64,000 bases of DNA from Euryodendron excelsum (taxonomy: Eukaryota > Streptophyta > Magnoliopsida > Ericales > Pentaphylacaceae), in the NCBI GenBank assembly GCA_033060915.1, contig CM065377.1:33111183-33175182 (forward strand), in the 5' to 3' direction. Within the stretch, counting starts at the first letter, position 1. Every line of letters starts with the position of its first letter. Shown piece after piece: positions 23,428 to 35,800 of the stretch. A program made the position numbers and the translations under genes. The notes beneath the pieces are model-generated. The model was not told the origin of the DNA. It saw nothing but the letters and a program-made list of their open reading frames with translations, and did no database searches.

Positions 23428-26400
23428 CAGAGCCTCCTTCTGTGTAAAAATGGTATGCAAACTCAATCCAAAAACTCTACTATTCGAATTACAGAACTCG
23501 AAGTCTCTCAAAACCCTAGCTCTCTTTAGTCTCTTCAAACCCTAGCCTCCATACACTTAATCCTAACACTTATACACCTTCCATACACTCATACACAAGC
23601 CTCCAACGCCTCCATTAAAGACTCAAGGTGCTGCAACTTGGAAACTCTCGAGGATCAAGCAAAGCAAAGCAAATGAAGTAAGCAAAATAAGAAGAAAATA
23701 AGGTAAGCTCTCTTTTTATGTTTACGTACTTCCCCCCTCTCTCTTCTTCCTCTTAACCCACTTGGGTTTTCTTCTATTTTAATCCCCTATCTCCCCACCT
23801 CCCTTTTCTTACATGCTTGAAACAATGGTTTCGCTGATTCATGTGTAGGAAGAATTGTTGAAAGTCACCGTGTCGGGGGCTTTCTTCTAATTCAATCTTA
23901 GACCATGTGGATTCGGCCCCCTTGACTATGTGATGAAGCCAACCTTGTATGTTCACGACCCTACTTGCATTGTGCATATTGTATTCATTCATCTAGTGAA
24001 AATTATATTCAAAAGTTGTTTTCAAAGTTTGCATCAAAATCATTTTTCAAACTTGCATTCAAAATTTTATTTTTAAAATCACACTCCTAGAGTGATTTTA
24101 GCCAATTTATGGTTAGGTTTACTTTAGGAAAAGTGTTATACTCATTGTGACCATCAATGTCCATATTTTGGAGTGTACACCCTAAATTATTTTTTCATCA
24201 AAACCACAATCTTAAGAGGAATCTAGACATTCCATAATTAGGGTTTGTTTTAAGAAGGTGTGATAGTCAATGTGGTCAAATTGGTCCATATTTTAAATAC
24301 ATGTTGTTTTCAAAACCACCAACTTAGAATGGTTCTAATCTCTTCATGGTTAAAATCATTTTAGGAAAGTGACACATTCAAAAGGTTTTCTAAAAGTCCA
24401 TATTCAAACTCCTTTTCAAATTGCTTTTTAAGTTCCTTTCCAAAAACTCTCTTCAAGTCTTTTTCCAAAAATTGCTTTTCAAAATAATTTCTAAAAGCTT
24501 TCTTCAAAAATCTATTTTCTAAAAACTCCTTCCTAAAAACTCTCTATCTTTCAAAAAGCTCTTTCGAAACTCCTTTCTAAAAGTTCTCTGCAAAAATTCA
24601 CTTTCTAAGGCCTCTCTTCAAGTCTCCTTCCTAGAAACTCCCTTCAAAATATTTAGTTTTCAAAATCTTTTTTTCTTGGAGTTCAAGTCAAGCCCTAGAT
24701 CTCATGGTTAGGAAACCCTAATTTTCTTTCCTAAAAACGTGACTTCCACTTTTGCTTCAAATCAAAGTTTCCAAAAATCATCTTTTACATCAAATCTTAT
24801 ATTTTCAAAATCTCTTCTTCTACACCAAATCATAGATTTTCAAATCCTGGATTTTCAAAACTAAACTTTTCCAATTCCATGCCAAATCAAATCTTCCAAT
24901 TTAGGAAACTAGATCAAATCCTTCAATTTTAGGAACTATATCAAATCTTCTCTTTTTTGCAAATAAAATCAATTCTTCAACTTTAGGAAATAGAAATTAA
25001 ATCTTTCTTAATTCAAACCTTTCCTAATTCCAACCCTCCCTAATTTCAAATCTTTCCAAATTATAATCTTTCTAATTTCAAAACTTTCCTAATTCTAACT
25101 TTTTCCAAATTATAAATCTTTCCAAAACTCAACTTTCCTAAAATGAAACTTTCTAAATTCAAAATTTTCCTAATATGAAACTTTCTTAAAATGAAACATT
25201 CTCAATTTGGCACTTTACTGAAATGAAACTTTCCTATTTTGAAACATTCCTAATTCAAAACTTTCCAAAGTCCAACCTTTCCTAAACCCTAACTTTTCAA
25301 ATTATTCCAAGTCAAGTGTTTTCAAATCAAATTAAATCTTTTTTAAATCTTTCTTAAATCCAAATTTCCTAATTCGAACCTTTTCTAAATCGAACTTCTC
25401 AAATCCTAACCAAATCCTTTCCAATTCAACTACATGTTCCAGACTTAGGTTACCTAAACCTTAGGTGACCTAAACCCTAGTTCAACCCTAACCCTAAATT
25501 TGTGAAGATTCGGCCCTTTTCTAAGACTCCTTTCTAAACCAAGATGGTTTTCCAATTTCAAGTCCAAAATGTTTTCAAAACTCTACTTCTTCTTTCTCAA
25601 ATCAAGTCCAAGTTCTTCTTCCAAAATCCATCTTTCAAATCAAAGTCAATTCTAAGGTCAATTCTAATTCCAAGTTCGATTTCATATATTCTATTCTAAG
25701 TTCAAATCAAATTCTTTTTTAAATCAAATTCTTTTCAAATCAAACTTTTCAAAAATCTCAAAGTGTCTATTTTCAATTGAACTCTTGTCTGAACTATGAC
25801 TGACCTAATTCCCAAAAAGGGATACGTTGGCAACCCTCATGGCTGCGGTCACAATCTTTTTCAAGTTTCCATTTTCACAGCATTTTTTAAAATTTCAATT
25901 CCATGATCATTTTCAAGTTTTTAATTCTAAAATCTATTTTCAAATCTCCAATTCCAATTTCTAAAAACCTTCTTTCAAAAATCAAATCTATCTTTTCAAA
26001 TCTATTTCCAAAATCAAATTAAATCTTTTCAAATCTATTTTCAAAATCAAATCAAATCATTGCACTTGCATATCATGCATCATGTAAAATACTTTCTTAA
26101 AATTCTTTTTTAAAGTGGATAGTTTCAGACATTTATTAATCAAATATTCTAAATGAGTGAACCTATGATGAATAGACATGTAGCTACCACAAGGGTGGGG
26201 TAGGGTGATGGCTTAGTGCATCTTTCCTAGACGTAACCAACCTTCGAACCTATAACCACTATTTTCAAAGACCAAATGGAGTTATTTTTTAAAAAGGGCT
26301 TAAATATTTTCAAAGGTTGCCAAACAACCTATATTCTTAAAAACCCTCTCTTGAGGAAGTTTTCAAAACCTTTTCAAAAGCCCTAAGTATAATCTTCGGA

Positions 26401-26613
26401 TTGTGCTTAGTTTTAGGTGACCTAACTCATCTTAATCAAGCTAGGTGGCGACTCCAAAACCTTTTTCAAAAGCCCTTATTCAAAATCAATTTTAAATTCA
26501 AACCTAGTCACAGTCGTCCTTCTAGGAGGATGAGTTTTAACGAGAGAGTACTGTATTTTTTTCCACTTGTGCGTATTTTCTTCGAGTGCGAAAAATTGGG
26601 GTGCGACAAACAC

Positions 26614-27005
26614 TAGTAAATAATTGGATTTCAACTCCAAGAGAAGAAAAAGAATCTTGAGTCTTAGTAATCAAAACTATCTTGGGAATCTACATGGAAG
26701 CCTATTGTCTGGATCAATCTTGCCAAGACGTTTTCCTATTATTTAATCAAGTTTGTTTAGGGAAAGTTTATTATTACTGTCTAGGATAATTTCCAATCAA
26801 TCATTTTTCTTTTTCTTTTTGAAGAATTTTTTGCACCAATTTCAGCCACTTCTGAGTTCAAGTTTATTTTTCTTTGGTTTCAGTTATGTTTGCTTGCTGA
26901 TAAGATAGTGCATTTCCTGTGGATCGACATCAGACTTCATCGAGTACTATATTGCATCACATCTGTTTTCTTACAAAGCTATCCAACATCATTGTCGAGC
27001 AATCA
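26614..27005 (+). repeat. Right part of an Athila 5' LTR
   Basis: It runs from the AACAC duplication to ...GAGCAATCA, directly before the primer-binding site. It contains no coding sequence. Confidence 0.6.
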
Positions 27006-27006
27006 A

Positions 27007-27023
27007 TTTTGGCACCGTTGCCA
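27007..27023 (+). other. Primer-binding site of the Athila element
   Basis: TTTTGGCACCGTTGCCA is close to the known Athila primer site TGGCGCCGTTGCCGGGGA, complementary to a tRNA 3' end (usually given as tRNA-Asp). It lies two to three bases after the LTR end. Confidence 0.75.
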
Positions 27024-27558
27024 TGGAAAGCAACTAGCTACGGTAAGTAAATAAAAAAAAGAGGATGCAAATGAACTCAAAGGAATTGATTCCAGCAAGA
27101 AGAGCTTCACCACCAAACTACGACCATGGGTAGACTCAACTACTTAATTGGGTAAACTCATTCCATATCTATAACCATTGTAGTATTTTCCTTTTTTTTT
27201 TTACTAGTTTCTTTGTAGATAAAATCTTGATCTTTTTAGAGGAGATAGGCCTAGAGGAGGCTAGGATTTATTTGTAAATTAGTGGTCATTTTATGTGGAT
27301 ATTGATGGTTTGATTGGATATTTAAATCAGTGGATATTTTAGGTAGAGATTGCTGGTTCAGTTGGAAATAGAAATATTAATTATTTGTGTTTTTTTTTTT
27401 TTTTTGGTTATGGTGGATTATTACATTCATTTGCATTGTATTGCATATCAGTTTGGCAAAGAGATAATTTAGGTAGACTTTTGAGCGCAACCCCACCTCT
27501 ACATTCCACCTGGTCTAGAGTTGCACCTGACACCACACCAATCCCCATATATTTTGAA
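27024..27558 (+). other. Athila leader, non-coding
   Basis: The untranslated region between primer site and gag. It contains poly-T runs and no supported gene. Confidence 0.6.
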
Positions 27559-30024
27559 ATGGCCCATATACAAGGTAATGACAGTAATGGGAATGGGGTT
27601 GATCGTGTATAACCCCAAGCACCTGCACCAGCACAGAGAACCATGAAGGATTATCTTAACCCTCAAAGACAGACTCCTACTTGCATTATATTACCCCTTG
27701 ACTAAAATGCATTCCATCTTAAGTTTGGTATAATGCAATTGATCATACCTTTTCATGGAATGGATTCTGAAAATCCATACACCTATTTAAAAGGGTTTAA
27801 AGAAGTTTGTAATATATGTTTCGATAACACATGCTCGATTGAGACGATACGTTTGAATTGTTTCCACTCTCCTTGAAAGATAAAGCCAAAACTTAGCTAA
27901 ATGTTTTGAGCTCAAGGTCCATTCTATCATGGGATGTACTTCAGGCTGAATTTTTTAAAAAGTTCTTTCCTAAGCACCGTACTAATGCGATTCGTCGCCT
28001 AATTTTACAGTTCACTCCCTTAGAAAATGAGACTTTTTACCTTAGTTGGGAGAGATACAAAGAACTTTTGAACTCATGTTCACATCATGGACAGGACCCA
28101 TGCAGGTTGGTTAGTACCTTCTTCTCAGCCTTAACACCTAAACTCAAAAGGTTATAGAAATAATGTACAATGGGTTTTTCTATGAAAAATCTCCAAAAGA
28201 ATACTACGACTTCTTTGACTTTTTGGCAGACAATGCTAGAGATTGGGACACCATAGGGACCAAAAATCCCAAGATCAGGAACAACCCAAGGGTAGGAACT
28301 ATGTATCCTCTAAAGCATGTAGATAATGATAGTGCTAAGATTGCTACATTGATTAGGAGACTAGAAGCACTAGAAATGAAAAAAGTTGCATCAATTGAGA
28401 GTGAGACCCCAGTGAATTATAGTGTGTGTGATAGCAATGAACATGGGACCAACTTATGTCTCACCATACCAGCCTTTAGGGAAGTGTTGCATGGGCAAGT
28501 CAATGCCATTGCTCCATATAACAAGTTAACACAAGCATTATAAGCCCAAGGTAAGCCATATGCATATACATATAACCCGGGTTAGAGAAACCATCCGAAC
28601 TTCAGTTGGAGAAACAATGGTTACTCAGCACCTCAACAATACTAACAGTCATAGCAGCCTCATGGCCCTCCTAATTAGTACCAGGCATAGGGACAACAGT
28701 TTCAACCAGCACCACCAAATGCATATAGATCACTTCCCAAGAGAACTATAGAGGACCAATTGGACCAGTTGAACCAGTTCATACAAACATAGCAGGCAAC
28801 TAATGCCAGAGTTGATAGGTTGCTTGACGACCTAAATAATCAAATGACCCTTCTCACACAATCTTTAGTTGTCAAAGAAAAAGGCATATTTCTAGCATAA
28901 CCACTACCCAACCCAAATAGGCAAGCTCATGGAGTTGATATAAATCCAAATCCCCCTAACCATGAGTAGGTTCAAGCAGTAACCACCCTCAAGAGCGGAA
29001 AGACAATAGATAAAATCATTCCCACTAAAGAGTCCGAGCTTAGGGAGGATACCAACGATAAGGCAGGAGAGAAAGTAGAAGACTTTAAGGAGGTAGTGGA
29101 AAAGCCCGACAAAGAGTCTAAGGAAGAGGAGCCTAGGGATACATCTAGGAATATGGACAAAGAGGATTTTTTGCATGCCCCATTCCTTATAGGTTAGCCA
29201 AACCTAAGTAAGAGTTGATCAACTTAGAAATCTACGAGGTCTTTAAACAAGTAAAGATCAATATCCCATTCTTAGATGCTATTAAGAAGATCCCTTCCTA
29301 TGCCAAGTTCTTAAAGGACTTATGCACAATTAAGAAACAGCTTAATATGAGGAAGGCCTCTTTTATGAACCAAGAAGCAGGTGAGGCTCTTCAAGTAAAC
29401 CTTCCACCAAAATACAAGGACCCTGGTAGTCCTACCATTTCATGCATAATCGGTGACCATAGGATTCATAATGCCTTATTGGACTTAGGGTTCAGTGTCA
29501 ATCTACTTCCCTATTTACCAATAGTTGGGGTTAAGAGATTTGAGACCTACTAAAATCACCCTACAGTTGGCCAATTATTCCATTAAGATTTCTAGGGCTA
29601 TTATGGAAGATGTGCTTATTCAGGTAGATAAGTCCTACTTCTTGGTGGATTTTATAGTGTTAGACATTGTACGAAACCCGAATGATCATTCTTCCATTTC
29701 AGTCATCTTAGGTCATCCCTTCCTAGCAACATCCAACGCTGTCATTCATTGTTAGGGTGGAGAGTTGAATTTGTCTTTCGGTAATATGAATGTGGAGATG
29801 AACATTTTCTATGTGAACAAGCAACTGGGAGAGTATGAAGATATCAAGGAGTTAGCATGATAGATATTCTTGTTTAAGAGTATTTTGTTAGAGAGTTTAT
29901 GATAGATCCCCTTGAGAGAGCCTAAGTTTTGAGTGAACAGATAGAGCAGTTAGATAAGGAAGTTGAGGAGAGTTTAGTAAGTGAAGAGGGAGGAGGCGAG
30001 TTAGCTTATCTAATGTTTGTGGGT
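27559..30024 (+). pseudogene. Athila gag-protease polyprotein, decayed and interrupted
   Basis: Starting at an ATG (MAHIQGN), the translation shows the Athila gag sequence in broken frames: MKDYLNPQRQTPT, PFHGMDSENPYTYLK, WDVLQAEFFKKFFPKHRTNA, ENETFYLSWERYKELL, YYDFFDFLADNARDWD. A zinc-finger remnant (CDSNEHGTNLC, about 28427) follows. The retropepsin is at about 29380-29760, with ALLDLGFSVNLLP in place of DLGAS and VILGHPFLATSNAVI. There are stops (27609, 27705), frameshifts (for example near 29550) and loss of reverse transcriptase and integrase: the sequence is cut at 30025 by an inverted LTR. Gag would form particles and the protease would process them; this copy is dead. Confidence 0.85.
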
Positions 30025-30655
30025 TGTCGCGTCCCAATTTTTGCACTCGAGGAAAATATATACAAGTGAAAAAAATATGGTACTCTCTCGTTAGAACTCA
30101 TCGTCCTAGAAGGACGAGTACGACTAAGTTTGAATTAGAAATTGATTTGACTAAGGGCTTTTGGAAGAAGGCTTGAAGTCACCACCTAACTTGATTAAGG
30201 TGAGTTAGGTCACCTAAAACTAAGCACAATCCAAAGATTACATTTAAGTTTTTTGAAAAGGTTATGAAAACTTCCTAAAGAGAGGATTTTTGAGAAAATA
30301 GGTTGTTTGGCAACCTTTGGAAAGATTTAAGCCCTTTTTGAAAATAACTCCATTTGGTCCTTGAAAACAGTGATTCTAGGTTCGGAGGTTTGGTTACGTA
30401 TAGAAAAGACGTACTAAGCCATCACCCTACCATGCCCTTTCGGTACCTACATATCTATTCACCCTAGGTTCACTCATTCAGAATATTTGATTAATAAATG
30501 TCTAAAACTATCCACTTTAAAAAAGAATTTTAAAAAGAAGTTTGACATGATGCATGATATGCAAGTGCAAGAATTTGATTTGATTTTGAAAATAAATTTG
30601 AAAGGAAAGATTTGATTTTTAAAATAGATTTGAAAACACCTCTAAAGGTGGAATG
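30025..30655 (-). repeat. Inverted 3' part of a Tat-like LTR inserted in Athila
   Basis: It begins TGTCGCGTCCC, the reverse complement of an LTR end, and carries reversed copies of the conserved tail: CATCGTCCTAGAAGGACGAG, GAGTTAGGTCACCTAAAAC and GATGCATGATATGCAAGTGC. Its closest relative is the LTR at 21767-26608. Similarity stops near 30655, so the rest is deleted. The five bases before it, TGGGT, would be the target duplication; its partner was not found. Confidence 0.8.
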
Positions 30656-30673
30656 TCTGTATAGAACAATCTG

Positions 30674-30980
30674 TCAGCGAGTGTAGGCACTAGGATGGTA
30701 GGCTAGGTCACCCAAGGGCGGGATGTCAGCTGCCTCCAGATCATCCAAAGTAGGGTTGGCAGGCCTCATCACTATCGTTGCTACCGCTCTCCTTAATGTC
30801 TGGCTCAAAAGGTGGCTCACTAGCATTCCGACTACTGCTAGTGGCAGCCCAACTGGTCGATTGCCAACTGCTCCCCGAACAAGAGCTGCTCCTATTAGCC
30901 TCTCTAATATTTGGATCCCCTCGAATGCCCTTGCCAAGACGGCGTCTCCTCTTGGATCCACCCTCACTTGCATCGGCCAT
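30674..30980 (-). pseudogene. Possible C-terminal remnant of a Tat antisense ORF
   Basis: A minus-strand frame (MADASEGGSKRRRRL to a Ser/Asp/Glu-rich end) lies upstream of the 3' UTR and LTR of a plus-strand Tat-like element, the same place and orientation as the better preserved antisense ORF at 38165-39066. The family is not recognisable from this part, and a chance frame is possible. Confidence 0.3.
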
Positions 30981-32740
30981 CCTAGAAAAAGAGAAGAAAG
31001 AAAAGAAACATGTTAAGATTTGTCAGTCAACAACATGAGCAATGGCAAAGGAAAAGAAGAAAAAAGAACGCAGAAAATAGGGGGACAGGGGCAAGAAATG
31101 CATCAAGTTTCCCAAGTGGTTTCATTACATCCAAGTTTTATAAACTTTTTATCCTCAAAAAAGTTGTTTTCAAATTCAACCCCGGTTTTATAAACTTTTT
31201 ATCCTCAAAAAGGTTGTTTTCAAAAGTTGTCCCGGTTTTCTAAAAACTTTTATCCTCAAAAAGTTGTCCCGGTTTTCTTAAGCTTTTCCTCAAAAGTTCG
31301 CTATCAGTTTTCTAACTTTTTCCTTAAAACGTTTAAATCAGTTTTAACCCCGATTTCTCAAAAAATTTTCCTAAGAAGTCCATCAATCTGGGCCCAAAGC
31401 TCAGGTTTTCAAAAAGCTTTCCTTTCTAAAAAAACATGGTTTTTAAGACTTTTCCTCAAAAGCCCGGTCCTATGGTTTCTTAAGGCTTTCCCTCAAAAGC
31501 CATGGTCCTATGGTATATTAGGGCTTTCCCTCAAAAGACTCGGTTCGATAGTTTCTAAGACTTTCCCTTCAAAAGCCTACCCCTCTCCCTGTTCTAAAGA
31601 ACCCTTTTTAATGTTTTCCTAAACTTTTTTCACAAAAATTTCAAGTGCCAAATTTTCTAAAAAATTCAACAGAGTCCCATTTGTGAAAGGCCTCTACAAC
31701 GCCACACAACCACAAATTCACAACGTCACCAAACACATAATACCTTACCACCCGCCCAACACAAGGCATAGACAGGCAAACACCAATTTTTCCTAAAATT
31801 CTCAAGGCTATTTCCTCACCTTTTTTCACACACCTCCAAAAAAGTTTACAAGTTTTCCAAAAATATACACGAAACTTTTCAAAAATATTCCTAGAATTTT
31901 TTGGCAACAATCCAATACTCTCGCGATTTATTTCTCAATTTTTCCCAATTTCTCACATTTTTCAACATTTTTCTAATTTTTGAAAAATATGAAACTTCAC
32001 ATGGTTGCTCAAAACATTTTTCTAAGGCATCCTACGCAAAAATATCGCAGAAAAATGCATTGCCCAGTGCCCAAATCGCTAGTTTTTCTAAGCTTGTAGA
32101 AAACCCCTTTCGCAAAACATAGCAATCTACACAAACTCACTCAAATGATCACCAAAACGCAAAAACAACTCCATAGATGCATTCAAAACATTCAAGAACA
32201 TCAATTTCCACTATACACATACTTCAAATGAAAATATACGCATTGAAATCAACCAAAAACAAGAAAACTCACTTTTTGAAATTTTCTGGTGATTTCTTCG
32301 TCTCTGGCGACTTTCCGACAATGACGTTACTTCCGGATGACTCCCCGTCATTCCACAAACACTCTCCAACAATGCCCAAGTAAAATCCCCCGAAGAGCTT
32401 TGGAGAGCAATCTCAAAAATTCACAAAACCAAGCCAAAACCTCGAACCTGTGGCTGCTGTTTTAAAAAGTCCCGCAAGCCGTGCGCTACTCATAGTGGCG
32501 CACGGGAAAATCTACACCTGGCGCCACTATAAGTGGCGTATAACCCAGTCCGAGCCCACCTCGGCCTTTTGCCCGCCAAAACCAGTTTTAAATGGTCTCC
32601 TAGCTCCATTTTCAAGCTTCAACCTCCAGTTTTCAAAAATTCCAAACCTCCGATCCCTCCGACCGCCTCGCGACTTTTATTGGATACTTACTTTTTCATT
32701 TTCTGCCTTTAACATCTAAAGACAGAAAAAGAGGGATAGC
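30981..32740 (+). other. 3' untranslated region of a Tat-like element with short repeats and polypurine tract
   Basis: About 31130-31620 holds degenerate tandem units of about 50 bp containing TTTATAAACTTTTTATCCTC and CTTTCCCTCAAAAGCC. About 32481-32541 holds two palindromes like those in the LTR promoters. The purine tract GACAGAAAAAGAGGGA (32721-32736) directly precedes the 3' LTR and fits a polypurine tract for plus-strand priming. No gene. Confidence 0.55.
32481..32541 (+). repeat. Two AGTGGCGC palindromes in the 3' UTR
   Basis: GTGCGCTACT-CAT-AGTGGCGCAC (32481-32503) and GGCGCCACT-ATA-AGTGGCG (about 32519-32539) are dyads of the same consensus as those upstream of the LTR TATA boxes. 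Confidence 0.7.
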
Positions 32741-33949
32741 TATTAGCAACCCATTTTAGCCACTTGGCAAACTCTGGTCCGACCGGAAGCACCTCCAAAT
32801 CAACACAAGCATACTCAAGCCTAAACCAGCTTCCCAGATCCAATCCAGTCTGTTAACCACCATGCGAGCCCGCTGGGCCCAACAAAGGCAAAATGATCGA
32901 AATGCCCCTGTTGCATTAGTTAGCCCAATCCAGACTGGTACATCTTCCATAAGGCTATAAGTCCATTCAAATCCAAAATCAAATCCAGTTGTCCCGTCAT
33001 TTCGAGAAAGTTGATCCCTTATTGACGGTAAGACCATCCAATCTAGCATGGTTGGATCACTGAGAAGGCTTATTCCTCAGAATGGTAAAGCCCCTATCAC
33101 ACTCATCTCCGAAAAGTACCTAAATCCCTTAGATCGAAGAGCATTTCACTTCAGGCGCCTACTAGCCCGCCAATGTAGAATGTCCGCTAATCCAGCACGT
33201 TCTTTAAGAAAAAGCATAAATCCCTCAAAAATGAAAGACTGTCCAAGTCCAACACGTTCTTTGAGAAAGCATAAACCCTTCAAGAATGGAAGCCCATCCC
33301 AGTCTGGCACGACCTTTGAGAAAGTTTATCCCTTAAGGCAGTAAGACCCTTTCAAGCCTGTCTACCAAGAAAGCACCAATTTCTCAGAACGAAGTCCAGA
33401 CCAGATCTAGACCAGTCAACACCGACGCTTGCAAGCCCACCCTGGTGAAAAATGACCATTTTGGCCCTATTGGGCCCGACACGTTTCTTAAGAAAGTACA
33501 AAGTCCTCAGAATGGTATACCACCTTCCAGAGCCATCCCTAAATGCTCGAGCATGCCCAGTACCATCCAGCCAACCCCGATCCTTTCTCAAAAGTTCCCC
33601 GATCAAAATGACTATTTTGCCCCTGGGCACCCAAATGCCCTAAAAAACCACACCAGCTCTAGATATCAAACCGAAAACACCCCAGTCAATCCTAGTCAAC
33701 TCCAGTCAATTCTAGTCAACCCAATCAATCCTGGTCAATCTTGGTTAACCCTAAAACTCCTGGGATAAGGTAACCGCCATCCGGTCACTCTGTTTAACCA
33801 TACCGGCTCTGGGAATCAAATTGGCAACCCCCAGGACACTTTCTAGAGTATTCCCTTCAATTTCTAGCTGGGCCCCGCTATTCGGCACCTTCCCTTTTTG
33901 AACTAGAACCTTGCTCCACTTTAAGTGAAACATAACCTTTCTTTAGTCG

Positions 33950-34130
33950 TACGCCACTAATAGTAGCGCATAACCCCCCAAAATCGATTACAAATCGACC
34001 AGCCTCGTATCTAGCCTTTTTTTAAGCCTGATTAAACCTCTTTGCTCCACTCGTAGTGGCGCACGACCAAGATTAGGCCATGTGCCACTAAGAGTGGCGC
34101 ACCACTGTCCCTTTTTTTGTACTATAAATA
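33950..34130 (+). promoter_or_regulatory. LTR promoter: three palindromes and TATA box
   Basis: Dyads at 33950-33972 (ACGCCACTA-ATAGTAGCGC), 34044-34064 and 34079-34102 (GTGCCACTA-AGAGTGGCGCAC) are followed by TATAAATA at 34123-34130, 21 bases after the last dyad. Confidence 0.6.
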
Positions 34131-35149
34131 CAAACCCCCTACATTATTTTGGGTCAAAAAATTATTCTAAAACTCTCCCCATCTATTCCAAACAGCTCCC
34201 AAAGCCCTCTCTCTTTCTCTCAAAGTCTCGCCGGCCAAGTTCAAGTCTGAACTCCCAAAGCCCTAGCTTCCAAGCTCCACCGAAGGTCTGCCTCGCTACC
34301 CGGAAGCTCCCAAAGCCTTCTCGAGTCCAAGGCTCGAGCCTCCACCAAAGAAAGAAGGAACGAGACAATGCAATCCCTATTTTACCTTTCTGTACTCTCC
34401 CACTTTCTCTTCTCCCTCCGAACCTACTTGGGTTATTCTCTTTCTTAATCCCCTATCTCCACACCCCCCTTTCTTGCATGCTTGAAACAAAAGGACCTTA
34501 GGTCCATGTCAAGAGTGAGCAAGAGGAAATTACCTATCGGGACTCTTTTCTTAGCCTTCACTTGCTTCACGGCATGGCCTTAGGGCCCTCTTACAACGTG
34601 GTGATACCTAATCTTGTATGTTTCATACCGTTATTATCGTCATCATGCATTTACATTCTCGTCATGTCTTTACCTCTTAAAACCATTTCTTAAAGTTGTT
34701 TTCTCAAAACCATAATTCTAGGTGGATCCTAACCCTCTCATGGTTAGGGTTTTTCTAGAAATGTGTGATATTTTAAATGGCTCCTATTAGCCTATATTTC
34801 CTTCTTTTTAAAAGACCCGTTCTCGGATTGATCCTAGTCATTTCATGATTAGGGTTGTTTCAAGAAATGTGTGACATTCAAAAGGACTAAAAAGGTCTAC
34901 ATTTTTGGTCTCGTGCCTTTATTGTTTTTCAAAGCTACAAGCCTAAGGTGATTTTAGCCTTTCAATGGCTAGAATGGCTTTAGGCAAGGTACAATATTCA
35001 TTTGGATATCCAAAATCCAAGTTATGGTTTCAAGCCCTAAAACATGCTTTTAAAAGATTTGGTTTTCGAACCATCTTCAAAACTCATATTTGTTAAGTCC
35101 TAGAAGTCCAATCCTAGGAGAATCCCATTTTTGTCAACTTGGAAACCTT

Positions 35150-35800
35150 CCATTTTAAAACCAAAATCATATCTTTTTCAAACCCTCAAAATCCTCAATT
35201 TCCAAATCAATCGAAACTTTCTTTTTCCAAACTTTCCTTCTTTAAATCAATCAAATCAAATCTTCCTAAAAAGGAAATATTTTCAAATCGAATCCTCCTG
35301 AAAAGGAAACATTTCAAAAATCAAATCTTCCTAAAAATGATACATTTCAAAAATCAAATCTTCCTGAAAAAGAAATATTTCTAAATCTCAATCTTCTTGA
35401 AAATGAAACATTTCAAAAATCAAATCTCAATCTTCCTGCAAAGGAAACATTTTTCAAACTCAATCTTTTCAAACAAATCAAATCTTAATCTTTCTGAAAA
35501 GGAAACACTTCAAAATCAAATCAAACCGTCTTGAAAAGAAAACATTTCAAACTCAAACTTTCCTGAAAAGGAAACATTTTCAAGTCTAATGTTTCCTGAA
35601 AAGAAAACATTTCCAAATCAAATATTCCTGAAAAAGAAGCATTTTCAAATCCTATCTTCCTGAAAAGGAAACATTTCAAAAATTAAATCTTCCTAAAGAT
35701 GAAACATTTTCAAATCCATCCTTTCTTGAAAAGGAAACATTTTTAAACTCAAACTTTTCTGAAAGGAAACTTTCTAAAAATGGAAACTTTCTAGAAATAG
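35150..35800 (+). repeat. Array of about 33-bp units, each with a TTCC...GGAA hairpin
   Basis: The unit reads roughly AAATCAAATCTTCCTGAAAA followed by GGAAACATTTC. Inside it TTTCC and GGAAA flank TGAAAA, so each unit can fold. About 15 degenerate copies are present in the U5 part of the LTR. Confidence 0.75.

Larger units (their letters stand above)
21767..26608 (+). mobile_element. Solo LTR of a Tat/Retand-like Gypsy element, 4842 bp, TSD AACAC
   Basis: It starts TGTAAGCACCC and ends GGGGTGCGACA and is flanked by AACAC on both sides (21762-21766 and 26609-26613). It includes three palindromes (23307-23406), TATAAATA (23420-23427), a leader, three repeats of about 120 bp (about 24050-24370), a long degenerate TTTCCTAATT-type array (about 24400-25400) and a conserved tail (GGTGACCTAACTC, GTCGTCCTTCTAGGAGGATG). 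Its start and tail align with the LTR at 32741-36497, which lies just before a Tat-type pol end. The lineage is inferred from that. Confidence 0.85.
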
